From positions 1-47,205 of the forward strand of contig JAIRKI010000039.1 of the NCBI GenBank assembly GCA_031260185.1: a DNA stretch of 47,205 nt, written 5' to 3'. The position numbers and the translations under genes were made by a program. The notes beneath the pieces are model-generated. The model did no database searches and was not told where the DNA came from. It was given only the letters and a program-made list of their open reading frames with translations. Shown here one piece after another: positions 11,190 to 20,405 of this stretch; the first letter of the stretch is position 1; every line of letters starts with the position of its first letter. The DNA is from Synergistaceae bacterium. GTDB lineage: Bacteria; Synergistota; Synergistia; Synergistales; Synergistaceae.

Positions 11190-12071
11190 ATGGCTGCTTT
11201 TGACGCTTCAAAACTCAACATACCGTTTATGAAATACCGCAGGTTAGCCATGTTCTTTTCTATCGCGCTCACCGCGCTCAGTCTCGCGTCGCTGGCGACG
11301 AGGGGACTCAATTACAGCGTCGATTTTTCGGGCGGCGTGTCGTTGCAGCTGAAGTTCGCCTCTCCGGCGGACATAGGCGCGGTGAGGGAGGCCATAAGCG
11401 GCGTGGGGCACGGACAGGAGACCCAGGCTTTCGAGGACGGAAGCATCCGCATACGTTACCCCGATTCGGATGACGCGCTGCGGGAACAGATACTCCAAAT
11501 TTTAAGGGATAAATTCGGCGAAGTGACCATTCAGCAGATAGACGAAGTGGGGCCGGTCGTCGGCGCGGAACTGCGCAGGCAGGCGGGCGTCGCTATTTTC
11601 CTCGCGACAGGGGCGATACTCATTTACATGGCGTTCCGCTTCCGGTTGCGTTTCGGAGTGGCCGCTGTGGCGGCTCTGGCGCACGACTCGCTGATGATGC
11701 TCGGCGCTTACAGCCTCACGGGACGCGAGGTGGGCACGCCGTTCATAGCCGCGGTGCTGACCGTCATAGGTTACTCGCTCAACGACACGATAGTCATACT
11801 CGACCGTGTCCGTGAAAACTGGGGCCGGGTTCACAAAGTCGGCGTCCTCAACTTGATCAACAACTCGGTGAACCAAACACTCTCCCGCACGATAAACACG
11901 GCGCTGACGACGCTCCTGCCCGTGCTCGCGATGTTCTTCCTCGGCGGCGAGGTCATCTCGAACCTGGCTTTCGCCTTTCTGATCGGCATAGTGGTGGGAA
12001 CTTACAGTTCCATATTCATAGCCAGTTCCATAGTGGCGGAGTGGCATCTCAGAAAACCCGAGAAAAAATAA
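11190..12071 (+). CDS. secF: Protein translocase subunit SecF
   Basis: NYSVDFSGGVSLQLKF, TVIGYSLNDTIVILDRVRENW, NQTLSRTINTALTTLLPVLAMFFLGG. Confidence 0.95.
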   Translation: MAAFDASKLNIPFMKYRRLAMFFSIALTALSLASLATRGLNYSVDFSGGVSLQLKFASPADIGAVREAISGVGHGQETQAFEDGSIRIRYPDSDDALREQILQILRDKFGEVTIQQIDEVGPVVGAELRRQAGVAIFLATGAILIYMAFRFRLRFGVAAVAALAHDSLMMLGAYSLTGREVGTPFIAAVLTVIGYSLNDTIVILDRVRENWGRVHKVGVLNLINNSVNQTLSRTINTALTTLLPVLAMFFLGGEVISNLAFAFLIGIVVGTYSSIFIASSIVAEWHLRKPEKK

Positions 12072-12099
12072 CCCGCCTGTGGGATTGGAGATAGAGGCT

Positions 12100-12663
12100 G
12101 TGTTAAGGAAACGCTGAATAAATCGCCTTTATAGCTTTAATTTTTCACTTGTAGAGTTCAAAATTTTCTCAGAGTGAGGCATATCGATCATTTATGGGCC
12201 ATTTCAGCGCTCAAAACACGCCATTTTTTACCCCCTCGAACAAGCGGTTTGTTTATACCGCTCTCGTCCGTGTTTCTTCGGGTATTCGAGCCGGTTTTTC
12301 GCAAAATTTCGCTCTTACTTCCTCAGACTTTTCCGAGTAGGTAAATGTTTTTTTATATGTAAAACCAAGACTTATCAACCGCTTGTAAATAGCGGTCGTC
12401 GAACGGTTGAACTCTTCGGAAAGTTCGCGGAGATACGCGTCAGGCTTCTCCTCAACAGCCTTCTTCAGCGCGTCAGGGTCGATTTTACGCTTGCGTGTTT
12501 GCTTGATTTCGACTTTGACGCCGCCGATTGTTTCCAATATTTCAACCCACTGATAATAAGTTCGAGGCGTTATTTTGAACATCTCTTTCAATTCCTTGAA
12601 AGTGTGTCCCCCTGCTTGAAAACTATCGCCGCTTTTCGGTAATCCGCGCTGTATGCCATACAT
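12100..12663 (-). pseudogene. Degenerate, internally deleted IS630-family transposase
   Basis: ORF 12253-12663 gives IS630-like N-terminal HTH (GGHTFKELKEMFKITPRTYYQWVE...RKIDPDALKKAVEEKPDAYLRELSEEF). A frameshifted continuation reads TDESGINKPLVRGGKKWRVLSAEMAHK*, the start of the DDE domain. Confidence 0.75.
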
Positions 12664-12699
12664 ATATTTTCGGATGATTCCCGAATAACTTTATACCCA

Positions 12700-13079
12700 T
12701 TAAGTTAAGATACTATAATACGATAGGGAACCGATCAACACGTTGGCGCCGTCCTTGCCGTATCTTTCCAGCATCGCCTTTGGTGAGATCACCTCCAGCC
12801 CCATCACCATCGTCCCGTGTTTCGCCAGGTTGTTGTCGCAGAAACATTCGGCGCTCACACCCAGCTTCAGCAAATCCTCCTGGGCCGTCATACCGCCCTG
12901 TGAGGCGGTGAACACCACGATGGGCTTTTCGAGCAGTTTCGGGTGGCCACTCGTTGCAACGATGAACGCAATTTTGTGATGAGCCAGAAAAGTTTCTGAA
13001 TCGGATTTTGAGTCAATAGAAATTTCGGCAGATAAATTTCACCCAGATTGGAACTATATAATCTGCCAAAAAATGTCAT
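12700..13079 (-). pseudogene. Fragment of a surface-polysaccharide-type gene, 5' truncated and frameshifted
   Basis: Readable fragment HPKLLEKPIVVFTASQGGMTAQEDLLKLGVSAECFCDNNLAKHGTMVMGLEVISPKAMLERYGKDGANVLIGSLSYYSILT; no intact start. Confidence 0.5.
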
Positions 13080-13870
13080 AACTTGTCAATGTTATTTTTG
13101 GACATTTCCTTATAAACGGACTCCTGCGGGCTGTTTCCCCCTTCGGCGATCAGGCTGACCTTTCTGACGCTATAACGCTGTAGCAAAAATTTGAGTTCGC
13201 CGATCCAACTCGCCACGCATACGACGCATATCGCGTCGATATTATCGTGGCGCTCGAAGTGTTTTATCGTGTGCAAAATAATCGGCTTGCCGTGCAGTTC
13301 GAGGAACTGTTTGGGTTTGCTCAAGCTATTCATGCGAATGCCAACGCCGAAAACACGCGAATCGGTTTTCGGCGTTCCGGCGCCGAAGGTCTGGGCGAGG
13401 CGGGCGGTTTTTACCGGAACTCCGTATTGGGCGTGCCAGCAGTTGCACATGCACTCGCACATTCGCTTGCTCATTGGGTAACAGCCGCGCGGGCTTGTGA
13501 GATCGATAAATCCCTGAATATCCTCGGTCACAAATTCCAAGCTGGGGTCGGTGTTCCCGTAAACCTCCATGGACGATAAATATACTATGCTTTTTACTTG
13601 TTTTTCCCTGGCCAGTTCCAGAATATTTTTCGTGCCGTCGAGCGAGGTTTTTATCACGCTCACGGGATCGGATATCATATCCCTCGATTTTGTCATCGAG
13701 GCGCAATGAAAAATATAGTCCACACGATTGTCTATTTTCAGCGGGTCGCGAATATCACGCGAAAAAAAAGAAACGCCGCTCTTCTCAATTAAATTTTTCG
13801 CGCGCTTGAGATCCCTCCCGAACGCCAGAATCCGAACGCCCAATCCGTGCCTGCCGCTTGCCTCGGACAA
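13076..13870 (-). CDS. Chimeric ORF: NAD-dependent epimerase/dehydratase (SDR) N-terminal part fused in frame to an IspD/TarI-like cytidylyltransferase segment
   Basis: SDR-like YLSSMEVYG...YPMSKRMCE...VKTARLAQTFGAGTPKTDSRVF followed by GVGIRMNSLSKPKQFLELHGKPIILHTIKHFERHDNIDAICVVC (IspD/TarI signature). Both parts truncated. Confidence 0.65.
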   Translation of the reverse strand: MSEASGRHGLGVRILAFGRDLKRAKNLIEKSGVSFFSRDIRDPLKIDNRVDYIFHCASMTKSRDMISDPVSVIKTSLDGTKNILELAREKQVKSIVYLSSMEVYGNTDPSLEFVTEDIQGFIDLTSPRGCYPMSKRMCECMCNCWHAQYGVPVKTARLAQTFGAGTPKTDSRVFGVGIRMNSLSKPKQFLELHGKPIILHTIKHFERHDNIDAICVVCVASWIGELKFLLQRYSVRKVSLIAEGGNSPQESVYKEMSKNNIDKL

Positions 13871-13962
13871 AGTCCCGCCGTTCTCGCGTTTTTAACCGGT
13901 TTGTGTCATACTTGCGGTCAATATCGGACTCACGGAGGTGTGGGGGCGTTCGCCCGGCGATC

Positions 13963-15513
13963 ATGCGAAAAACGGAAAAAAGCGGGGGCATAACTATACT
14001 CGATTTCGGTTCGCAGTACACCCGGCTCATAGCGAGACGCGTCAGGGAATTGGAGGTGTACAGCGAGATACTGCCGTGGAACGCTTCCCCGGAAAGTATA
14101 CTGGACGGCAAACCGAAGGGCCTGATTTTGTCGGGGGGGCCGCGCAGCACGATCGGGCCGGACGCGCCGCGGCTCGACCGCTCGCTCATAGAGTGTGAAA
14201 TTCCCGTCCTCGGCATCTGCTACGGGATGCAGCTCATAGCGCGTACCCTCGGAGGCGAGGTCAAAAAAGGGCGTCTCGGGGAATACGGGCGCACCAGGGT
14301 CATATTCAAAAACGAAAACGGAGAAAAAATTTTAAAGGGCGTGCCGGCCTCGACAGACGTGTGGATGAGTCACTGGGACGAAGTTTCGCGCCTGCCGGAA
14401 GGCGCGTCGGCGTTCGGGGCGAGCGAATCCGGCGCGCTCGCGGCATACTCCGTGAACGAAGGCAGGATAACCGCCCTGCAGTTTCATCCGGAGGTCGACA
14501 CCACCGAATACGGCCGCGAGATGCTCTCGAACTTCCTGTTCGATATCTGCGGATGCGAGCCGAACTGGAAGCTGGGCGACTGGGTGAAACGCTCGCTCGA
14601 GTCGATAGCGTCAGCCGTGAGCAAAACAGACCGCGTGATATGCGGCCTTTCGGGTGGCGTGGACTCCACGGTGGCCGCCGTTCTTGTCTCCAAAGTGGCC
14701 GGCGACCGTCTCGACTGCATTTTCGTCGATCACGGCTTCATGCGCAAGAACGAGCCGAAACAAGTGGTGGAGATGTACAAAAGGCTCGATCTCCGCGTGC
14801 GTCACGTCGACGCGTCCGAGAGATTCCTGTCGGCCGTGAGCGGCCTCGCCAATCCCGAAGAAAAACGGAAGACGATAGGCGAACTGTTCGTCCGCGTGTT
14901 CGAGGAGGAGGCCAGGAAACGCCGCGGAGCGAAGTGGCTGCTTCAGGGAACCATCTATCCCGACGTGATAGAGAGCGGTTTCATGGGCGGGGCCGTAATC
15001 AAGAGCCATCACAACGTGGGCGGGCTTCCCGGCGACATGGGCGTTGAACTTCTGGAACCCATCCGCGAGTTGTTCAAGGACGAAGTGAGACGCATAGGCG
15101 CGTTGCTGGGCATACCGGAAGAAATGCTGAAACGCCACCCCTTCCCCGGTCCCGGCCTGGCCGTCCGCTGCCTGGGAGACTTGAGACGCGAGCGTCTCGA
15201 CATACTGCGCGAGGCCGACGCCATTTTCATCGAGGAGATAAAATCCGCCGGCCTCTACGACTCCGTCTGGCAGGCGTTCTGCGTGCTGCTGCCAGTCAGG
15301 AGCGTAGGAGTGGCGGGCGACGCGAGAACCTACGGCGAAACGGCGGTATTGCGCGCCGTAGCGTCGCGCGACGCCATGACCGCCGAATCAGTCCGCCTTC
15401 CGTGGGACGTGATCGACAAAACCGCCAAAAGAATCTGCCAGGAAGTACCGCAAGTCGGCCGAGTGGCAATGGACGTAACAGGCAAACCCCCCGCGACCAT
15501 CGAGTGGGAGTGA
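13963..15513 (+). CDS. guaA: GMP synthase (glutamine-hydrolyzing)
   Basis: ILDFGSQYTRLIARRVRE, class I GATase GICYGMQ, ATP-PPase SGGVDSTV, C-terminus GKPPATIEWE. Confidence 0.96.
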   Translation: MRKTEKSGGITILDFGSQYTRLIARRVRELEVYSEILPWNASPESILDGKPKGLILSGGPRSTIGPDAPRLDRSLIECEIPVLGICYGMQLIARTLGGEVKKGRLGEYGRTRVIFKNENGEKILKGVPASTDVWMSHWDEVSRLPEGASAFGASESGALAAYSVNEGRITALQFHPEVDTTEYGREMLSNFLFDICGCEPNWKLGDWVKRSLESIASAVSKTDRVICGLSGGVDSTVAAVLVSKVAGDRLDCIFVDHGFMRKNEPKQVVEMYKRLDLRVRHVDASERFLSAVSGLANPEEKRKTIGELFVRVFEEEARKRRGAKWLLQGTIYPDVIESGFMGGAVIKSHHNVGGLPGDMGVELLEPIRELFKDEVRRIGALLGIPEEMLKRHPFPGPGLAVRCLGDLRRERLDILREADAIFIEEIKSAGLYDSVWQAFCVLLPVRSVGVAGDARTYGETAVLRAVASRDAMTAESVRLPWDVIDKTAKRICQEVPQVGRVAMDVTGKPPATIEWE

Positions 15514-15537
15514 CAGCTTTTCGCCGGTCGAATCGAC

Positions 15538-15580
15538 GGGGCAGACACGCAGGTCCGCCCCTACCGCGTTTTTTGTTTTT
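15538..15580 (+). terminator. Rho-independent-type terminator between convergent guaA and fliD
   Basis: GGGGC-A-GAC-acgcag-GTC-C-GCCCC hairpin followed by GTTTTTTGTTTTTT. Confidence 0.55.
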
Positions 15581-18532
15581 TCAGGAACTGCTCATGTTTG
15601 ACAGGTAGCTGGACAGGCTCGACATTTGGGCGTTCATCTTTTGTATCGCTACCTCCATGTCGGAATATCGCTTGTAGAGAGCTGTCTGTTTATCCTCCAG
15701 CTGTTTGTTCAGTTTGGTTATCCGGTCGTTCAGCGTGGTCTGTTGACTGTCGATTGTGTTCAGGGCGGTGGCGATGCGGCCTTTGGTCACTATCTGCCCC
15801 GCGACGAGCGTCTGCGAGCTGTCGACGAGGTTGCCGATGTACGTGTCGAAATCGCGCATGAAAGAGAGCATGGAGCCGCCGGCGATATCGGGGTCGCTCT
15901 CCATCATGGCGATGAACGACTCCGAGTTGAATTCGATGTATCCGCTCTTGCCGTAGTCGAGGCTCTCCGTGGTTATCCCCAGCTTGGTGAGTGTGAGTTT
16001 GCTAGCGTCATAGTGCAGGCCGAGCGACGACAGGCCGTTGAGACCCTTCGCTATTTCGGAAGGCGTCGGGGCGGCGTCCTCGTCATCGATGAACGAGTAG
16101 GATACCGCGCCCGGGGTATAGTCGTAATCGACATAGTACGACGACTCCGGGGCTTTCCCGTCGTACCACTCGATGCGGCCCGTCATGATGGAGTTCCCGT
16201 CCGCGTCCTTCTTGTTTTCGGTTATGAGTTGGAAATCCGTTCCTTCCTGATATTCCTTCGAGCCAGAATAAACCCTGAATGTCCCGTTGATCGGCGGGGA
16301 GGTCTCTGGGAAGAACGGGAGATAATCGTATGACTCGGAGCCTCTGGTGATCTTGTCGGAAAGCGTTGATGTCGTCGCCGGGGCGGATAGCGCGGATGAT
16401 GACGAACTTTGCGGCGAGTCTATGATCAATTGGCCGTTTACCATGCTCACCGAAAGCCCCATGCCGCCTCCCTTGGCCTTGGAGCCGTCGGGCGAGAAAC
16501 TATTGTCCGCGCCCGTCAGTTTTTTCTGAATATCCTCCAGGGAATCGGACGGTTCTATGTCTATCCTAGCCGCTTTGCCGGCCGTGTAGATGTAGAACGA
16601 GCCCTTGATGCTCATGGCGTCGGCCGTGTTGACGACGCTTTTCGTCGCGAGCGAGGACGCCAGCGTCGTTATCGGGTTTGACAGGCGCTTGCGCAGCTGG
16701 TTTTTGATGGTCCACAGCAATTGGTCGCCGTGGAGCGCGCCGTAGACAGTGTTTCCCTTGCTCTGCTCCAGCAGGGAGGAGAGATGGTCGGTCTCGTCGA
16801 CGGCGTTTGCCCCGTCCGCCTTCTCGCTGACGTAGAAGTTTATCCACTCGAGCACGCTGTTGTAAGCGTCTACGAACGACTGCATGTTCTCCACCGTCTC
16901 CTCGATATCGCGGACGATGTTGATACGCACCTGGCCGAGCCCCGTCAGTTCGAGCGTGACGTCGGCGATCAAGTCGTCTATGGTGTTGCTGTCGCGCGTG
17001 ACGGGAACGCCGTCTATCTCGAACTCGGCGTTCGACGCGTTGGTGTAGTTGCCCTCGGTGAAAGTCCATTCATCGGCCGGCGAACCGTTGGCGGCGGGCG
17101 TTATGAAGCCCAGCCCGGCGAGGACGGAGCCCGTGCTGTAACCGTCCTTTCTGGACTGTTCTTTTTCCGCGTCGTCACTTCCCGTGATGACAGGCTCCAG
17201 ATAGAACACGTTCTCGTCATACGTGTAGCCGGTGTTGGCGCCGACGCGCACGGATAACGTCTTGTCTGTGCCCGGTGGAGTTTTGAGCGTGTACGTTTTA
17301 GTGGGATCATTTGGATAATCGGGATCTTGAACATTATCTCCATACGCCTTGCCGATATCGTCATCGCTAGCATCGGTGTCTCCGTCATTCCATTGGATGA
17401 GGTCATAATCTTCCAATTGGTTCGTAACGGGGTTTGTCAATTTTTTTGTCACTATAGTGAAATCCAGTCCCTCTCTGTACTCCACGCCTTCGCAGATGAT
17501 GGTGAAATAACCAGCGGTAACAGCATCGGTAGTGTCAGCGGTGATGGGGTAAGATTTTCCAGTGGGCAAATCCGGAAGGTAATCGTAATTTTCGTGATTC
17601 GCACCAAAATTGGCGGTATCTAATGGTGGCAGACCTGTCGCGTCGTTCCTCTTGACCGTTATCCATTCGCTGTATATGGCGTTGAAGGTCGTCCCCTCGG
17701 GCGGCTTCTGCCCGCCCGAAAGCCATGTTATTTTGCCGTTGGAACTGTCGTATGTAAAATCGGTTCCTTCTATATATTTATACGTGTACGTGGAGCCGTC
17801 GACGTTTGTGTCCTCGCGGTAGAGGTTGAGCAACTGCGGCGGATACGCGTATTTCCCGTCGTCGCCTCTCGCGGAGGCGTGTGGCAGGTAGTATTCGGAC
17901 GCTTTCGTCATGGTGAAATCGACGCCGCGCGTGTCGCCGCTGTTGCCCTTGCCCGCGACCGCGCTCTCGATCACCAGCCTGTTGTCGAGCAACTTGGCCG
18001 TCACGGCCAGGGGCTGGCCGTTCTGATCGACCGCCTTGCTTATGTTGTAGTTGATGTCCCTCAGCGCGTCGGTGCTCGATACCGATATCGTGGCGTACTG
18101 TTTGCCCACGCGGATCATGAAGTCGCCCTCCAGCCCCAGAGCCTCGGAAACGCTGGGGACGCGCGAGGACATGTGCCTCTGGGCGCGGGCGAGGTTTTTT
18201 ACCTCTATGTCCCACCAGCTAAGCTCAGCCGAGTTGTTTATCGTGGCCGAGACTATTTTCGAGGGATCGACATTGTTGGACGAATAGCTGGTGTACTCCG
18301 CCTTTTTGGTGTTATACGCGCTGCTCAGGCGCAGTTTCGTGAGCGTGTTGCGCAGCGTGTTGAACTGGCTCTGAAGGTCCTGGTAGAGCGTTTTTTTGAC
18401 CTCCAGCGAGTCTATTTGATTTTGCCAATTGGTGGCGGGTTTTTTGCCGTTTTCGACTATTTTGCTTATGATCTCGTCCCACCCTATGCCGCTGCTTACG
18501 CCTGTTATCTGAAACAACGAATCGGACGCCAT
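15581..18532 (-). CDS. fliD: Flagellar hook-associated protein 2 (filament cap), enlarged
   Basis: N-terminus MASDSLFQITGVSSGIGWDEIISKIVE, C-terminal coiled coil TLNDRITKLNKQLEDKQTALYKRYSDMEVAIQKMNAQMSSLSSYL; 983 aa. Confidence 0.85.
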   Translation of the reverse strand: MASDSLFQITGVSSGIGWDEIISKIVENGKKPATNWQNQIDSLEVKKTLYQDLQSQFNTLRNTLTKLRLSSAYNTKKAEYTSYSSNNVDPSKIVSATINNSAELSWWDIEVKNLARAQRHMSSRVPSVSEALGLEGDFMIRVGKQYATISVSSTDALRDINYNISKAVDQNGQPLAVTAKLLDNRLVIESAVAGKGNSGDTRGVDFTMTKASEYYLPHASARGDDGKYAYPPQLLNLYREDTNVDGSTYTYKYIEGTDFTYDSSNGKITWLSGGQKPPEGTTFNAIYSEWITVKRNDATGLPPLDTANFGANHENYDYLPDLPTGKSYPITADTTDAVTAGYFTIICEGVEYREGLDFTIVTKKLTNPVTNQLEDYDLIQWNDGDTDASDDDIGKAYGDNVQDPDYPNDPTKTYTLKTPPGTDKTLSVRVGANTGYTYDENVFYLEPVITGSDDAEKEQSRKDGYSTGSVLAGLGFITPAANGSPADEWTFTEGNYTNASNAEFEIDGVPVTRDSNTIDDLIADVTLELTGLGQVRINIVRDIEETVENMQSFVDAYNSVLEWINFYVSEKADGANAVDETDHLSSLLEQSKGNTVYGALHGDQLLWTIKNQLRKRLSNPITTLASSLATKSVVNTADAMSIKGSFYIYTAGKAARIDIEPSDSLEDIQKKLTGADNSFSPDGSKAKGGGMGLSVSMVNGQLIIDSPQSSSSSALSAPATTSTLSDKITRGSESYDYLPFFPETSPPINGTFRVYSGSKEYQEGTDFQLITENKKDADGNSIMTGRIEWYDGKAPESSYYVDYDYTPGAVSYSFIDDEDAAPTPSEIAKGLNGLSSLGLHYDASKLTLTKLGITTESLDYGKSGYIEFNSESFIAMMESDPDIAGGSMLSFMRDFDTYIGNLVDSSQTLVAGQIVTKGRIATALNTIDSQQTTLNDRITKLNKQLEDKQTALYKRYSDMEVAIQKMNAQMSSLSSYLSNMSSS

Positions 18533-18762
18533 ATTCCGAACCTCCCTGATGAAAAATACAAATTAATTATCGGCAAGCGCGTCCCGAAATTTAAACGCGT
18601 CTTGCCGCGAACAATAATTTGATGATACCATCTTTTTCGGCGAAAGTGAATGGGTATTAAAAAATTAAAAATTAAATTTTTTTTGGGTGTATATTCTGAC
18701 AATATCGGCATAACGGAGCGGAATTTTTATGGTATGCTGTAAGACATTAAGGATGTGACCGC

Positions 18763-18970
18763 GTGAAAGAAGCGCCGACAAGAAAGCTCGATCGCCTGAA
18801 AAATCACGATTACAGCCAAAACGGGTATTATTTCATTACAATTTGCGTCAGGGATAAGCATGAATTATTATGGCGTCCTTCCGCAGGGGCGCGCGTCCGT
18901 GTGTAACGCGCCCGTCGTTATCCGGTATCGGCGATGTCGTAAAACATGCGGCGGCGACATCCGGACGCGC
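18763..18970 (+). pseudogene. Truncated, frameshifted REP-associated tyrosine (Y1/RAYT) transposase
   Basis: GTG ORF 18763-18906: MKEAPTRKLDRLKNHDYSQNGYYFITICVRDKHELLWRPSAGARVRV*; next frame continues RPSLSGIGDVVKHA. Matches the conserved N-terminus of Y1_Tnp proteins. Confidence 0.7.
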
Positions 18971-19009
18971 GATCAAAAATTTTTCAGAAATCCGTGAGGA
19001 GTTAAATCT

Positions 19010-19684
19010 ATGGACAGCGATGAAAGACCGGCGAGAATTTTTTTTGTGCGGCACGGCCAGACCGACTGGAACAGGACGTTAAGGTACCAGGGCAGCACGG
19101 ACATGGCTTTGAACGAAAACGGACGGTCGCAGGCCCGCAAAGCCGGGTTGCGGCTGTCGCGCGTCATCCCCTGCCGGGTCTTTTCGAGCCCGATGCTTCG
19201 GGCTTACGGCACGGCGGAGGCGATAACGGAGGCGGGCGCCGCGGACGCGCCGATCGAGACGATGGACGACCTGCGCGAAATATCGTTCGGCGAATGGGAG
19301 GGCCTCACGTACCCGGAGATAATCGAGCGGCACGCTTCGGATTATCGCGCGTGGACGGAGACCCCGTTTTCGTCGTCGCCGACCGGGGGAGAATCTTTTG
19401 AGTCGGTCAGGACGCGCTCCGCCCGCGCGGCGGAGGCGGTAAAAAGCGCCTGCGCGCCTGGAGCGGCGATACTGGTGGTGGCTCACGGCATCGTGCTTCG
19501 GGCGCTTCTGTCCTCGCTGGCGGACGCGGGTGATTCGAGCCTGATATGGCGCGCGCACTTGGACAACTGTTCGGTGAGCGCGCTCGACCTGTCGCGCGGC
19601 GGCCCGTCGCTGGCCTTTCTGAACGACACCAATCATCTGAGGCTGGACGACGAAAAAATCGGTATTCTGTCGTTTCCCGGATGA
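19010..19684 (+). CDS. Histidine phosphatase family protein (phosphoglycerate mutase/alpha-ribazole phosphatase-like)
   Basis: RHG motif FFVRHGQTDWNRTLRYQGSTDMALNENGRSQARKAG; ISFGEWEGLTYPEI; VVAHGIVLRALL. Confidence 0.85.
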   Translation: MDSDERPARIFFVRHGQTDWNRTLRYQGSTDMALNENGRSQARKAGLRLSRVIPCRVFSSPMLRAYGTAEAITEAGAADAPIETMDDLREISFGEWEGLTYPEIIERHASDYRAWTETPFSSSPTGGESFESVRTRSARAAEAVKSACAPGAAILVVAHGIVLRALLSSLADAGDSSLIWRAHLDNCSVSALDLSRGGPSLAFLNDTNHLRLDDEKIGILSFPG

Positions 19685-19772
19685 TATCGGGCAAAAAATT
19701 CCGCCGTTTCGCGCGTGAATAAAATTTATGTGGTAGAATCGCCTGGATGAGTTGCGAGAGGAGGCGCTTTAT

Positions 19773-20360
19773 TTGACCGACGAAACGGACAGGCTGTCCC
19801 CGGATTCCCTCGATGAAAAAGCGCTCTGGGACAAAACGCGGCGCGGAGACGAGGACAGCAGGGAAAAAATCATTCTCGCTTATCGTCCGATGGTTTACTG
19901 GCTCGCGAAAAAATTCCGGACTTTTTACGGCACATATCCCGACCTCATTCAGGAAGGGATGGTGGGGCTCATATCCGCCGTCGACAACTTCGAGCCCGAG
20001 CGCAGCAACAGGTTCATCACCTACGCCTATTACAAGGTAAAGGGGCGCATGGCGAATTTTCTCTCCCGTGTGGAATCCAAAGCGCCGGTGCCCGTGGACG
20101 ACGAATATCTGGAGCGCCCCGAAAATTTCGAGGAGAACCTCGACATGATGGAATGGAGCGTGTCTCTCGGGGAAGGCATAGGCAAACTGCCCGAGCGCGA
20201 GCGGGATATTCTGATTTCATTGGTGGTGGAGGGACGCCGCGCGGCCGACGTGGCCGGAGAGCGCGGTATCGACGTGAGCCACGTTTACAGATTGCGGCGC
20301 AGGGCGATAACGAGGCTGAAAAGTTTGTTCATTAGCGGCAACGCCACTTCCGACGCTTGA
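19773..20360 (+). CDS. Sigma-70 family RNA polymerase sigma factor (alternative sigma)
   Basis: LIQEGMVGLISAVDNFEPERSNRFITYAYYKVKGRMANFL (region 2) and C-terminal LPERERDILISLVVEGRRAADVAGERGIDVSHVYRLRRRAITRLKSL; TTG start after GAGGAGG. Confidence 0.85.
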   Translation: MTDETDRLSPDSLDEKALWDKTRRGDEDSREKIILAYRPMVYWLAKKFRTFYGTYPDLIQEGMVGLISAVDNFEPERSNRFITYAYYKVKGRMANFLSRVESKAPVPVDDEYLERPENFEENLDMMEWSVSLGEGIGKLPERERDILISLVVEGRRAADVAGERGIDVSHVYRLRRRAITRLKSLFISGNATSDA

Positions 20361-20405
20361 GAAGTGATAATCATTTTGTATGGGCGTTTGTGGAGGTGTA
20401 TATAT

